From Malachius bipustulatus (taxonomy: Eukaryota; Arthropoda; Insecta; Coleoptera; Melyridae): a stretch of DNA of 64,000 nt. Shown in pieces: positions 23,490 through 34,956 of this stretch (positions within the stretch are counted from its first letter, which is position 1; each line of letters opens with the position of its first letter). The stretch spans positions 3,640,437 through 3,704,436 of the forward strand of contig OU342636.1 of assembly GCA_910589415.1 (NCBI GenBank), given 5' to 3'. The translations under genes and the position numbers were made by a program. Under the pieces are notes generated by a model. It had not been told where the DNA came from. It did no database searches and saw nothing but the letters and a program-made list of their open reading frames with translations.

Positions 23490-23743
23490 TAGTTTGTTCA
23501 TACTATACTATATCGCACTCCGGCAACGATGTGCATCGTGCCGCTGCTACCACACTACTACTGATGGTAAGAACCTTTTTTCGACAGCAGTAATTATCGG
23601 CAATTTTTGTTCACTTGAAATAACTAACACTGTTTTGGTGTCGTGTAGGTACCGTAGTGTGAGTATAAAGTATAAAGTTATTAAAAAAAGACTGTAAGCG
23701 CTATGTTTTATAATTTTTATTAAGCGACTTCAAACTATTACAG

Positions 23744-24242
23744 AAGGCCTTACTTCTCATCCACATATCGAGCAATCATCGGATTTGATATCTACGAAAT
23801 TATCGGAAACCTCTGAAAAAGTTGTTGTGACACATGACTGCTGCAGCACTCCGAAAAGGACATTGGATACAACAGTAGTAGCAGAAAAAGGTAGGTAATA
23901 AATTTGAGTATTGAATAGAAATGAAATCTACAAATTCATTATATTTAGAGCTCAATTAATAATCATGAGTAAATTTTAATTACAGCCTGTTCGGTATTTG
24001 AAACTCCTGCGGCGAAACGGTGATATTTTCATCCCCAATACATTTCGGAGATAAGGACAACGGATGTGGCAAGCCCTCGCAGTGCGTCACGAATCATAAG
24101 GTTTGTGCAAGAAGAAGATCGAAGAAAAACTGCAAAAATTAAGACTTTACAGACGACAAAACGACGTCTCCAGAAACGTGTGACTTCATTGGAAGGTCTA
24201 TTATTGTCAGCTATCAGAAAAAAAGGAATGCAGAAAGTATGA
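23744..24242 (+). pseudogene. THAP-domain gene, downstream exons (linker and coiled coil), with in-frame stop
   Basis: Exon 23744-23890 (acceptor ATTACAG, donor G|GTAGGT) encodes a Ser/Thr-rich linker, LTSHPHIEQSSDLISTKLSE and TPKRTLDTTVV. Exon 23986-24242 (acceptor AATTACAG) gives ACSVFETPAAKR, a TGA at 24021-24023, then YFHPQYISEIRTTDVASPRS, SASRIIRFVQEEDRR and the coiled coil KIKTLQTTKRRLQKRVTSLE, ending QKV. Splice phases fit: the 18092-18324 exon resumed at 23562-23566 ends in phase 1 at G|GTAAGA, the next starts with two bases, and the following junction makes an Ala codon. Layout THAP, linker, coiled coil is common to THAP proteins and P-element transposases. With one stop, a frameshift and a 5.2-kb insertion it is a pseudogene. 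Confidence 0.65.
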
Positions 24243-25182
24243 TTTTGGTGAATTTCCTTGAAGCATTCCTTTGAAAAAATAGGAGGTATTTCCGCCTACC
24301 TGAAATTTGTAAATTTGCACAACTTGTACTCCCCTTGATTTGTTAGTTGCAGTTCACAATAATTGATATTGATATTGTAATTTTAGAAAGTTACATAATT
24401 TTGTAAGTAAAATAATTCAAATTGAAATATGCAAGAATTCAATATTTTAATTTTTTGTGCCCCTTGAATTCGAAAGGATAAAATACTGAAAATTTGTCTC
24501 AGTTTAAAAAAGATGATCTTAGCACTCTTGCTATGCTTTTATTAGATAATTTATTGAAATAATTGAATAATTACGGAGTTGCTAAGTTGGATAATCTAAC
24601 AACATTACTTTCCATAAAGTGGGACTGTTTATACAGGGTGATTCATGAGTGACCTTACATAGACCAATGGTGATAAGCGGACTTCAAGGCGGGTCCACAA
24701 AAGAATTTTTTTTTCGTGATTGATTACGAAGTTACAGGGTGTTTTATGTCTCAGGTGCAAAACTTAGATAGGCGATATTTCTGAAACGGCTGGAGATATT
24801 TTGTCGAAATTTACTAGGTAATGGTGCATTCCGGAAACTTATCAAAACCACCTTCTGAGTTAATTGAAAATCCAGGACCGGACTTGAAAATTTTTGCCCC
24901 CATGGTCTTTGTTGAAAAAGTTAATTTTCTGACGATGTTTCTGAAAAACTGTCATCGAATTTGAAAAGATAAGAAAAAACTCTATAGAAATCATTCCTCA
25001 ATTTGAACGGCACACCCAAACCGTCTCGAAAAAAAAAAGTCAAAGTAAAACTTCTCAGTAAATTATCGTTTTCGAGCAGACATATTTTACTTAATGTTCG
25101 TCTGAATTCCTTCAAATTAATTTTTTGACTTGTTTCTGTGGGAAAAATGTCAGTGTAAATCAAATGTTATCAATATTAATGT

Positions 25183-26478
25183 TATAAACGGTTCTCAAAA
25201 TGTCCTTTACCAACTTCAATACATTTCCTGCAGCGTTTCCATAAATTTTGGTTTGCTTTTTGAACTATTTGCCTGTTGTTTCTAATTTCATCAGCAACTA
25301 CCAGTACACCAGCTCAACGGGGGGGCTTTGCCCGGCCTTGATCCCCTTCAAATCCTGAAATTCCTAAGGGAAGCGGAATTGGAGAGGCTGCTTCAATGAA
25401 GGAAATATACTCCAAAGAAGCAGAGAAGAGGGGGCACAATAGATCTATAATAAGTCGCAGCGCATCTGACACCCTCAATATCAATATCAATAACTACCAG
25501 TATTCGCGTCCTGAGCTCCTCTCTGGTACTTACTTCCGTTTTTTAGACTTCCTGCTTCATATGGCCCCATAGGTAATAGTCTAAAACAGTGAGGTTGGGG
25601 GACTTAGTTGGTCAGGAATGAGGGCCGCCACGCCCGAACCAACGATTGGGGTACTCATTGTGGAGATGCTCTGACTTGTCGAGAAAAATGTGGTGGTGTT
25701 CCAGCGGAAAGAGCACGCCTGTTCACGTTCGCCTCTGCAAGCAAGCCGGGCAAAATGACTTGTAGGAAAAGTAAATAAATTTCCCCTGTGAGCCGCCTAG
25801 CAAAAAAATGGGGTCCTATTAGGGTATAATTTGCAATGCCACACTACACATTTATAAAAAATCTGTTGCGAGTTCTTCTGAACAACAGAGCGCGGATTTT
25901 CATATGCCCATAGGTGGGAGTTTTTTTTAATTCGTTACACCATCCCGCGTGAACTGAGCTTCATCAGTAAACAAAATTCTAAGCAGTCCATTTAATGGAA
26001 CTTCATTGAATGGTTGAAGCCTCTGTACGCTTTGTACGTGACAGGGATGCATCCGCGCTCTTCTTTTTTTTTCAAGGTTCCCGATACTCTTGATTGAGAA
26101 ATGCCCAGTGCTTGCCCAATTCTTCGCGTAGTTGTACTTAGATTTACTGCCACCATCTCCACAATGTTTTGATGGTTCAGATTTTCCAATTGAGGTCAGC
26201 ATTCCTTTGAACTCAGAGAAATATGCCGTGGTTTCGAGAAAATTGGAAAACAGACGCGAAACATTACATGGGCCGGTGTTCTTCGATTGTGATCTTCTAT
26301 GGTATTCTCTCGCAGCTGCTCTTGAATTTCCATTGTAGAAACCATATACAAACGTAATGTCTGCGTATTCGTTATTAGTGAAATGATTTGTGATTATTAG
26401 TGAAATCTGAAAATTTTGTAGTTGACACCTGATTTCCCAGTAATAAAGCCTTGGCCTTCTGTCAAACATTTTTCCCAC
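25183..26478 (-). pseudogene. Mariner-like transposase, broken (copy 1)
   Basis: Minus-strand pieces: an N-terminal helix-turn-helix EYADITFVYGFYNGNSRAAA, REYHRRSQ; a second helix-turn-helix NIVEMVAVNLSTTTRRIGQA; the first Asp in FTDEAQFTRDG; the second in QDGAPPHFSRQ; the block NRWFGRGGPHS, a stop, then SPNLTVLDYYLWGHMKQEV with the third Asp; and a C-terminal tail ending KCIEVGKGHFENRL. Counting the stop as a residue, 41 residues separate the second and third Asp (DD41D). Frameshifts lie between the helix-turn-helix modules. A LINE tail interrupts the C-terminal part. Not functional. Confidence 0.82.
25307..25491 (+). mobile_element. 5'-truncated LINE 3' end (185 bp) with 11-bp target duplication
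   Basis: The sequence CAGCTCAACGGGGGGGCTTT to the tail ATATCAATATCAAT matches the last 190 bp of the LINE ending at 47237. The exact 11-bp duplication AACTACCAGTA flanks it (25296-25306, 25492-25502); the uninterrupted site exists in the sister transposon near 58327-58340. This is the signature of target-primed reverse transcription. Confidence 0.88.
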
Positions 26479-27261
26479 AGAAACAAGTCAAAAAATTAAT
26501 TTGAAGGAATTCAGACGAACAATAAGTAAAATATGTCTGCTCGAAAACGATAATTTACTGAGAAGTTTTACTTTGACATTTTTTTTCGAGACGGTTTGGG
26601 TGTGCCGTTCAAATTGAGGAATGATTTCTATAGAGTTTTTTCTTATCTTTTCAAATTCGATGACAGTTTTTCAGAAACATCGTCAGAAAATTAATTAACT
26701 TTTTCAACAAAGACCATCGGGGCAAAAATTATCAAGTCCGGTCCTGGATTTTTAATTAACTCAGAATGCGGTTTTGATAAGTTTCCGGAATGCACCATTC
26801 CTAGTAAATTTCGACAAAATATCTCCAGCCGTTTCAGAAATATCGCCTATCAAAGTTTTGTATCTGAGACATAAAACACCCTGTAACTTCGTAATCAATC
26901 ACAAAAAAAAATTTCTTTTGTGGTTTTCGACCCGCCTTGAAGTCCGCTTATCACCATTGGTCTATGTAAGGTCACTCATGAATCACCCTGTATATCTCTC
27001 AGTTATTATTAGGTACCTACACTAATCTACGTATCATACAAAAAATTTGAAGGGTTCACCTGTCGATTATAAATAGATTAATATTATTATTATTATTAAT
27101 TACAATAAGTTACGTTAAAAATAAAACCAATTACCTAATACTTAGTCTCTTTTTTTCCATTTTCTTTTTTCAGGGATGCAAACTTTTAAAATTTCCAATT
27201 CCAAAAATATATTATATCACAAGGAAAGAAAATTAGCATCATAAGCTGGGCTACTAATTAA

Positions 27262-27290
27262 TGCTGACCTGACCTGACCTGACCTAGCAT
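27262..27290. repeat. Short (CCTGA)n / (TCAGG)n array
   Basis: About four to five perfect units of CTGAC/CCTGA in an NPC1 intron. The complementary strand reads TCAGG, the telomere repeat unit reported for many beetles. A second array of about seven units lies at 63808-63842. Confidence 0.7.
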
Positions 27291-27790
27291 GAAAAATTGA
27301 GAAAGAAAGATAGATAGATACAACAAACTTCAATTTAATTTTTAAACATAATAATTACAGAAATAGATTCAAAATAAATCTAAACTGAGATTTAACCTGA
27401 TATTACTTGTCTGGAGCGTCAAAAATGCAAATAAAATTTTTGTGCAGTCAATTATTTGCATAATTTTGTCGTCTGCTGCATTGAATCTACAAAATCCAGA
27501 ATTTAATTCAAAATCGTAAGATCTCAGGATTTTCGTTAGATCTGGCATCAGCTGCTATACTATTATCACATAGGTCGACATTATGTAAATAATATCCGCA
27601 CATGCGCATCAACTCATCTAGCACCTCTGTCTCTCGGCACACTTTCCGCTTACAGGCTATGATAGGACGGCTGGCCATATAGAAGTAATAGATATATGAT
27701 TTTCCCTATATTTTTTGAAAGCTCATTCGTTGGGGGATTCCATACTGGACGCTTAATCATAAATTTATGAATGTGCTAGTTAAAACTTAC

Positions 27791-28312
27791 CTGTCCAAGT
27801 GAGACTGTGATATATGCAAACATGATGACATAAGACACCAATATGGTAACAACATCTCCTTCACTTTCCCTCTCTAATTCATCCTCGATGGACCTTTCCG
27901 AAGTGAATGCCACATCCATAAAAAGTGGCTTTTTGGTCTGTGTCCAGTTCTTCATAAAAGCTATATAGTTTTCCTCCCAAGCTAGTGCAGGTCCCAGCTT
28001 AGTCTTATTGTGATGATTATTAACCAATATTGTAACGATCACAGCAGTTGCCTTAGCATAATCCGAGGACTTGGCTAGTGCCTGACCGGGCTTGAGAAAG
28101 CCACCAACAGCTATAGCAGGATCTACAGGACCACGGTAAGTAGCCAGGCATACGGGATTGTAAGGGTTTTTGGAACAATCGAGGAAGCGATTCAAGTAAT
28201 TGACAGTATTATTGTCAGGGTCTTCACTCTCTTCTTCGAATACTGAAAGATCATCTTGATAATAGCCCCAGATGCTCTGAACTGCACATTCAGCCAGATT
28301 AAAGTCTTCTTC
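27791..28312 (-). CDS. NPC1: NPC1 exon: end of middle luminal domain and entry to sterol-sensing domain
   Basis: The acceptor is TTTTAG before GAAGAAGAC at 28312 and the donor is CAG|GTAAGT at 27791; both ends are phase 0. Translation runs EEDFNLAECAVQSIWGYYQ, then the conserved Cys-containing segment NRFLDCSKNPYNPVCLATYR, VTILVNNHHN (the VNN motif), and SERSIEDELERESEGDVVTI, which leads into the first sterol-sensing-domain helix VSYVIMFAYITVSLGQ. The SIEDEL-RES motif is characteristic of NPC1/Patched-type proteins. Several N-x-S/T sites fit a luminal position. Nothing is broken in this exon. Confidence 0.95.
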
Positions 28313-28689
28313 CTAAAATATTAAAATATTATTTATTAAATCATTACATTAATGAGAGCAAATCCATGCATCCGAAGCAATTTCGAACACTATATTATCA
28401 TCTTATTTACATGATCATTAGGACATAGCAGTATACAAAAGAAAACCCACTTACGAAGTTTGGAGTATGAAAAACGACTATAAATGCGAGACCAGCAACA
28501 GCAAAATCACCTACAATATCAAGAAAACTGTTCAAAAAATTTACTATTATAACAAAGTATTCCAATAGAGCGTTAATATAAAAAAAATTGAGGCATAGTG
28601 ACCACAAGGAATTCAATGAAAATATTTTCAACATGGAAGTGTTCTGATGGAGAACTATAATAGGTGAGAGACATACAGTTTTATGGGGG

Positions 28690-30515
28690 GTTATTCCAGA
28701 GTTGACCACGGACATGGTGGTGTGGTCATGGAATTGCTCAGTTTTGCAGATCCCGGCCAGACATTGGTTCTTTATCGGTGGAGATGCACTGTGAGGTATC
28801 AGCGGTTGAGATCACTAAACCTGCTGAAGTCAAAACCTTGGTTATTTCAATGTGCCGTTCATCATCTAGTGGGTGCTTTTCTGTGTTGTGTTGTATAGCA
28901 CTTTTCAGGACCTTCTGGCGCACTTTATGGTTGGTTGCAAACACTGTGTTATTGTGATGGGTGACTTTAACCTGACATTTCTGGACCCTGGCATCGCATG
29001 GACTGTATCACAGGATAAATTCTTGTACTAGAGCAAAGGCATGCCTAGATAATATATTCGCGAATATTTTAGAGCCTGATGGGGCATCGGGGGTAGTTCC
29101 TTGCTCGTTTTCAGATCATGATACGGTGTATATCCGTTTGTCTCTGCTATCTCTTCCACCTGGTAGGGTGTCGTATTTTCGACCTATTACGCAGCATGGT
29201 CTTGATAGGCTGCACTTTATGTTGAGATGTGTCTCGTTCGAGTTTATAGGATCTAGTGACTTATCTGTCAACTCAAAAATTGGAGAGTGTTTTCCGGTGA
29301 GAGTGAAGAGACCACGAAATTGTGCTGGTTATCTAAATTGGTTTAATGATCATCTTGCTGAGATGAGGGATGTCTTGGATCTGATGGTTGACCTTGATAA
29401 CCACTTCCTGCAATTGGCTCTCAAGGGTAATATTGTCAGATACAGAAACAAGTATCGAAATGCTATAATAACGGTAAAGAGACATGCATGTGACAGATTC
29501 CTGGAGCGTTCATCGAATCCGGGTATGGACATATAGGTGGTGTGCGTAGTCGTAGGCAGTCCTATGGAGAGGACATATCAGCAGATCAATTCAACTCGTC
29601 TCCAGCATTGTAGGTGAGCTAGTGTCACGTTTGGAGCCTCCTGCTACTGATTTCAGAAGTTATATGAGCGAAATTCCCATCGAGTTTGATGAATTCAGGT
29701 TTAGCGAACTTTCCTGCAGTGAGGTGTGTGGTTTGATCCTCTCTCTGAAGAAGAGTGAGGCTAGAGACTACTATGGGTGTAATGCCAGGATTCTCTCTGT
29801 TATCCTGGAACTTGTGTTGATACCACTGACAAGTTTGTTGAATTTATGTATCAGAGAGGGTGTTTTTCCGGATACTCTGAAAGTATCGATTGTCTTGCCT
29901 GTACACAAAAAGGGCTCACTCTCCGAGTCCTTCTAACTTTAGGCCGATATATATTATACCTGTATTAGCCAAGATGCTTTAAAGCATAGAATCATAAATC
30001 ATTTTGAGTATAATGAGTTGTTCTCTCGGTCACAGTATGGATTCAGGAAGTCTCGTTCAACTGCCTTGGCGATGATTTCCCTCATCACTGCTGTATGTGA
30101 TGGGTTTAACGACGGTGAGTATGTGGGAGCATTGTTTTTTGATCTCTCAAAGGCCTTTGATTGCGTCAGTGTGGACGTGTTGGTGGAGAAGTTATATCTC
30201 TATGGGTTCAGGGGGAATACACTTGAGCTTATAGCCTAAAGCCTTTTATAGTGGTGAACTCTTTGAAGGTGTATCGCGCATGCAGTGACTCAGGTCGTCC
30301 CTCCTGCCTCTTTGTCGATGTCGAAAAAATGTATAGGATGTGGAAGACTCAGCAGCTTCTTATAGTAATCAAGATTGAGGGGGTGGAGGGGGGGGATTAT
30401 CTTCGCCTCTGTATATTTTTTTATTGTCTTTTTTCTCTTCCTTTTGTATTAATTTACATGTATTGTAATAACCTTATTAAGGTGTTTGCAGAATTGGATT
30501 AAATAAACAAATAAA
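28690..30515 (+). mobile_element. LINE remnant with internal deletion, in NPC1 intron
   Basis: Plus-strand LINE pieces: endonuclease remnant with VIVMGDFNLTFLDPG near 28955; the EN-RT linker at 29126-29536 (SKIGECFPVRVKRPRNCAGY, NWFNDHLAEMR); RT start at 29622-29936 (LILSLKKSEARDYYGCNARI, SIVLPVHKKGS); RT core 30018-30239 (SQYGFRKSRSTALAMISLIT, GALFFDLSKAFDCVSVDVLV). After 30240 the RT catalytic YADD part is gone and the sequence jumps to a 3' end with AATAAACAAATAAA at about 30500. It is opposite to NPC1. Stops and frameshifts make it dead. Type: Jockey/CR1-like. Confidence 0.8.
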
Positions 30516-31085
30516 TTCTTGACATAAAAAATTGATGTGCTTGTTACATAAATACTTGTTGCACTGCATCCGACAAGGTCATAAGCAGAGAACTGACCGG
30601 ATAGAAAATACCAAAATACATGTTATCAAAGATTGGATTTAATACGTGAATTGGGGTATTTCTCCCATACTTACGCCGTTTCGTCGCTTGATGAGCAAAA
30701 CGCTCACGCCTTTGACAGCGCAGCAACTAATACCTTCGCAAACAGAACTGAGACCGACTTTTTTCATTTTTCTTGCTAGTCATTGTTAACTAAGAAAAAA
30801 ATAGTTAGATAGTCGAAAGGACAAAACTGAGTCTTCAGAAACTACCTGCTGATAACGAAAAAAAAACGTCTTTAACGAAAACGTGAGCAAAGCGCTCATA
30901 TAGCGACAAATGCCGGGTTAAAAGAATGAGACTATGTTAGGGTGTACAGCCCAAACAGAACACCCTATTCCCAAAGTTAATACTCCTGAACCACTATGTT
31001 AATTAAAAAGTAAAAGTACACTGCCAGCATTTGATTCGTGAAAGAAATATTACATTTAAGACTTATGTAACTGTCATCAGCTTAC
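30516..31085. other. Intronic sequence without recognisable features
   Basis: Between the LINE remnant and the NPC1 exon donor. Short ORFs only; no repeat termini recognised. Confidence 0.5.
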
Positions 31086-31618
31086 CTTTTCATTGGCAGC
31101 TCTCAGTGGCGCGAAACAAATTTTCTCCAAAGCATGTTCTGTCCCTTGCCCTATCTGTTTCACTTCTTCTTGCAAATCATACACCGCCTTCAAGAATGTA
31201 TCATTGAGAGCTGGCCCAAATGTAACCAGTCCTTCTGCGGTCTTATGCTGTATCTCCTTAAACCCAACAGCTCTTATAATCATCTGCTCAGTTCTATAAA
31301 ATGGCTCAAAATGCGTGTCGAAGTAGTCCTTTTCTATACGGCTTCTACTATTAGGAGAAGCCCACAATTCCACTGGGTTGGTTGTAACATTCAGGTGCTT
31401 AATCCCATGTCCGAGTCCAATGATGACGTAGCTCCCAAGACAAAGTACGAGCCACGGGTGTTTTGCACACCATGTGCCCCACCATTGGAAAGAATTTTGC
31501 AGAACGGTGTCCGTATTAGAGCCGAGGCGTTCAAAGAAGGAGGGACGAGACTCATCTTCACCAGGCATTTTACTAATCGAGTGTAGGTCGATGTCGTGGC
31601 CTAGCTCTGATGTAACAC
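31086..31618 (-). CDS. NPC1: NPC1 exon: transmembrane helix and start of middle luminal domain
   Basis: The acceptor is ATATAG before 31618. The first two bases complete the Gly codon begun in the 55318-55510 exon, and the donor GTAAGC follows AAG at 31086 (phase 0). The translation contains a short cytosolic stretch, the amphipathic FFERLG segment, WGTWCAKHPWLVLCLGSYVI (membrane helix), VTTNPVELWASPNSRSRIEK, YFDTHFEPFYRTEQMIIRA and LEKICFAPL. These are hallmark NPC1 motifs of the middle luminal domain, the part that contacts NPC2 in characterised homologues. The reading frame is intact throughout. The long upstream intron contains the LINE/gypsy complex and the hammerhead repeat. Confidence 0.95.
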
Positions 31619-32319
31619 CTATATATGGTAAAATAATTTTATAGAAATGTAGTGGCAAAAGCAGATGAAACAAGCTGATTGATTAGTTAGACCGCTTTTT
31701 ATCTACTTGGTCTGGGATAATACAATAATAATTAGTAATAGGCTAATAAAATATGATAAGGAATGAAACCGGTAAAGGGTAATATTATAATATATTGGTA
31801 ATTATTTATCATGACACATTTTAATAAAAAAAAAATATTAATTGAATAATATTTAGAACAAACAAAAGGTGTAATAAACAATTTTGACATGTTATTATTC
31901 CCTAACTGTTGCTTAACAATGAAATTAATATTTTTGTGATGAAAGTTGTGACAATAAATATAATAAGAAACAACATTCGGCCAGTAACAATTATTATTAT
32001 TACCCTTACCCCAAAAGTTTTCAGAACAACTGTGAAGAAAATAACTGTCAAAAATAATGTAAAATAGCTACACATCCATCCAAATCAAGAACAGGGGTTG
32101 AAATTTCCATTACAAAAGACCTGGTCATCATGATCAAGACTAGAACAGATGCGATCTTGTTTTTATGCTGTACCTACAAACTTTTTATGCAGAAAGGCGG
32201 GTACGGGTAGCATTTAGTTGTCTACTGGTTTGGTGATCTTCTTCAGTTCAATGAAGAGGATATTTAAATGTAAAAGTAAGTAATTTTGTCAAATTTTTAC
32301 ATAGAGAAAATGTACACAG
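31619..32319. other. AT-rich intronic sequence without recognisable features
   Basis: NPC1 intron upstream (in gene direction) of exon 31086-31618. No coding or repeat signal that I can support. The last bases (32307-32319) may be the target duplication of the LINE that follows. Confidence 0.5.
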
Positions 32320-32635
32320 TTATCGACCGTTACCTCTATGGTCGGTTGTACCCATCGAGCGGGTTCCCAGGTGACAGATAGGGCGAGTCTTACAATAAGC
32401 GTAAGAGTGTGTAAGAATGTGAGTATGAAAACGAGGGTTTTATGGGGAAATTAAACCTTAATGATATCGTTTTAGGTAATATCACCAATGATTCATCAGG
32501 AATCAATGAAGAGCCTATGCTCACAGAGGAAGCAAGCACCCCAACAAAAGAGGACCAATGACCAGTATAGGCACAACAAATGTCACTAGGATGGTCCAGT
32601 TCAACGCCCATCATGCTAAGGGGATCAGCCGTCAT

Positions 32636-34239
32636 TGTGTAACGTCGTTAAAGGTTTTATTCTTTAATTAGCTCCATTTAATATTATTAAATAAGATATC
32701 ATTGTCTAAATCCTTGCTATTAAGGTTCCGAAAATATGAATTTTGAACTAACATCGCCACCTGTTGCCGAGTGGTAAAACTAACTAAACTAGGCAAGTTC
32801 AAGATCCCTACCTTGTAGTACAATCTGTAACTTCTTTCTCCTACAATCTTCCTTTTCGATTAACTAGAAACACAGATGTCGCTGTGATGTAGTTTCGGAA
32901 GATGAACTAACACCCTTTTGAGTTGCGCAAAAGGATTGGTCCTTTTCGCGAGTCTGGAACAGGCTCGGCCATCTTCCATTCTTGGTGCTTGAAGCGACCA
33001 GTCGCACCCCTACCTTTTCTCTTTATCTAAGGACCGATTATTATATCGGGTAAGTAAATTGTTCAAACTATCTGAAACTTTCTCTAATAGAGTTTATATA
33101 TTGTTATAGTTCTTTTCTACCTACCCTATCAATCGGGGCACTATCTTATCTCGTCGGAAAACCTATCTACGGAGTTGAACCCCACCTGTCTTCGCAGACG
33201 CCATATTGGTTTTCATACTTTCTACGTCCGAATATCTGCTTTTATGGAAGGAATCTCCTACATTATCTGAAGGTTTTGCTGCTACCTGCCCCTAAATACT
33301 GGATCTCAACATTCGGAGCCCCATATTTTCGAGTTTCATCTAACCTCGAAGGACGACCACGCTACCAGTGTCAGGCACGTGTTCCCACGGGACACGACTC
33401 CATCCACCAGTCTTTCTGCCACCCCAGAGGGAGACCACGGTCTCTTATCCTGAGATTTCGTCCAGGGCCCCGCTCTCCAGTCTCGGCACGACATTCCAAG
33501 GAAGGCAAATGTCGTATCAGTAAGCAAAGTGTGACATAACCTTTTATTGCTCAGAGTGATATCAGAGAAATTTGTTAGGATTTTTGTGTCGTTCTATTGC
33601 CTTATCTTGTCGAGAGATTGATGTTTTATTAATTAAAACTTATATTAATAATAACTTTGAAATACCTGATATACAATCATTACCATTATTATTCAAGTAA
33701 TACTTGAAAGAGTTTGTCATTTATTGTGTGAAGGAAAGATAGATATCTATTTTCTCTACCAGTTAAACTGTTAAATGAGATATTTTGCAATTAACTTCAT
33801 GATCAATTAATTAGTAATTTCATAACCATAGAATTTCAATCATTTATTTTGTAAACAGAATTCATAAATATACTTTTCATTAAAAGATCAACTTTATTAT
33901 TCAGTAGGTAGATACTACAGTAGTTAGAAATAGTTAACATCTCATAACCTGAGTGAATTTTGATGCCTTTATAGTTCAGGTTACTTTAGATCAATTATTC
34001 AAAAACCATAAGGCACTGGCATCCCACTATCTTTTATCTTAGAGGAAATTAAACTGTACCGCTTTATGCTGCTGATGTTACCACAGTCGTACGAAATCTG
34101 GGTGAGATTTTGGTGCATCAATTAATACTTCGGCCCAACGAAGGTAAGTCGGCAATTATTTCAACAACGATCGAATTTTAATTGGCCAAGAGTCAATTCT
34201 AATTAGCCGAAGGCAACTCTAATTAGCCCGACCGCAGCA
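32636..34239 (+). repeat. 5' LTR of gypsy element
   Basis: It begins TGTGTAACGTCGTTAAAGG and ends CCGACCGCAGCA. The start is set by the polypurine tract before the 3' LTR, and the end by the TG…CA rule. It contains an open frame of 87 codons (33276-33539) that appears identically in the 3' LTR; I see no function for it. LTRs of 1.6 kb are long for this group. Confidence 0.88.
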
Positions 34240-34241
34240 AT

Positions 34242-34262
34242 TGGCATCCCTGGTGGGGAACG
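34242..34262 (+). promoter_or_regulatory. Presumed primer-binding site of gypsy element
   Basis: TGGCATCCCTGGTGGGGAAC begins two bases after the LTR end with the TGG expected to pair with a tRNA CCA end. I cannot assign the tRNA from memory. Confidence 0.5.
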
Positions 34263-34956
34263 TTTACTTCTTTGAATTAGAAATCCAATTTATCTTTATC
34301 TTTTTTTGGCTTTTATGTATCTAGGATTTTCATAAAATAAATCTCATAATTATTTGAACTTTACGATTTGTCTGCGATATCACTTGATATTTATATAAAT
34401 TTCTCTTATTGCTTACTGCATGAATTTTTTATTGAAAGCTTTTGCATGACTTAGTTTTAAGCATTATTGTTCCCTAATATATGTGTACCTACCTAATTAT
34501 CTTTGTGCAAAGTGCCGTGTCGCGAAAATACCTACTTTTTCTTACCGCTACACTGCCGCTAAAGGGTAACCCGTCAGGGAGCTTTACGGAGTGGTTGATT
34601 ATACCGTCGCGATGTCTCGAGCAAGTTTTAGAGAAGCTTAATTCCGTACGGAGAGGATACTCGATACGAGAGCTCTGTAGTTAAGCTGTCTTTGAAAACT
34701 GTATCCAAAAATCTTTCCCTGAAAATTACCTTACCATTTTCTCATTAAGTTAGGTTAGGTTTCCATTAATCTTTGACTCTCCAGTCAGCTGTTGATGATA
34801 GTGCCGACAAGCGCTAAAGCTACGAGCAGTGTTGCGACGTATCCCTAGCATTCTCTACGTCAAACGTAGAAAACGAATTCTTTACGTGTAAAGATACACC
34901 ATAGCGTCACATAGCTTTTTCGATCCCTACCTTACCGACTTTAGTAGATTTCAATC

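Larger units (their letters stand above)
18325..23561 (-). mobile_element. Gag-only non-LTR retroelement, copy 2 (with nested hAT and DD82E transposon)
   Basis: Minus-strand copy of the family at 8187-13588, inserted in the THAP exon with at least a TGAT target duplication (18321-18324, 23562-23565). The 3' tail is a run of ATT repeats at about 18325-18345; the 5' end GTAGTAGTGTGGTAGCAGCG lies at about 23561. Coding runs from 19761 to 18452 and the short 5' leader is separated from it by a 3.7-kb block (19809-23491) of later insertions. As in copy 1, nothing with reverse-transcriptase motifs lies between ORF1 and the tail. Confidence 0.8.
24634..26990 (-). mobile_element. Long-TIR mariner-like transposon (DD41D), copy 1
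   Basis: The end CAGGGTGATTCATGAGTGAC is mirrored by GTCACTCATGAATCACCCTG, with TA on both sides. The inverted repeats are about 520 bp long each (24634 to about 25155; about 26470 to 26990), far longer than normal for mariner. Between them lies a broken transposase on the minus strand. A 185-bp LINE 3' end is inserted at 25307-25491. Without that insert the size matches copy 2 (56838-59007). Confidence 0.87.

Noticed and set aside
33276..33539. 87-codon ORF in both LTRs
   Set aside because: Identical only because the LTRs are identical; an equally long ORF exists on the other strand; no motif.
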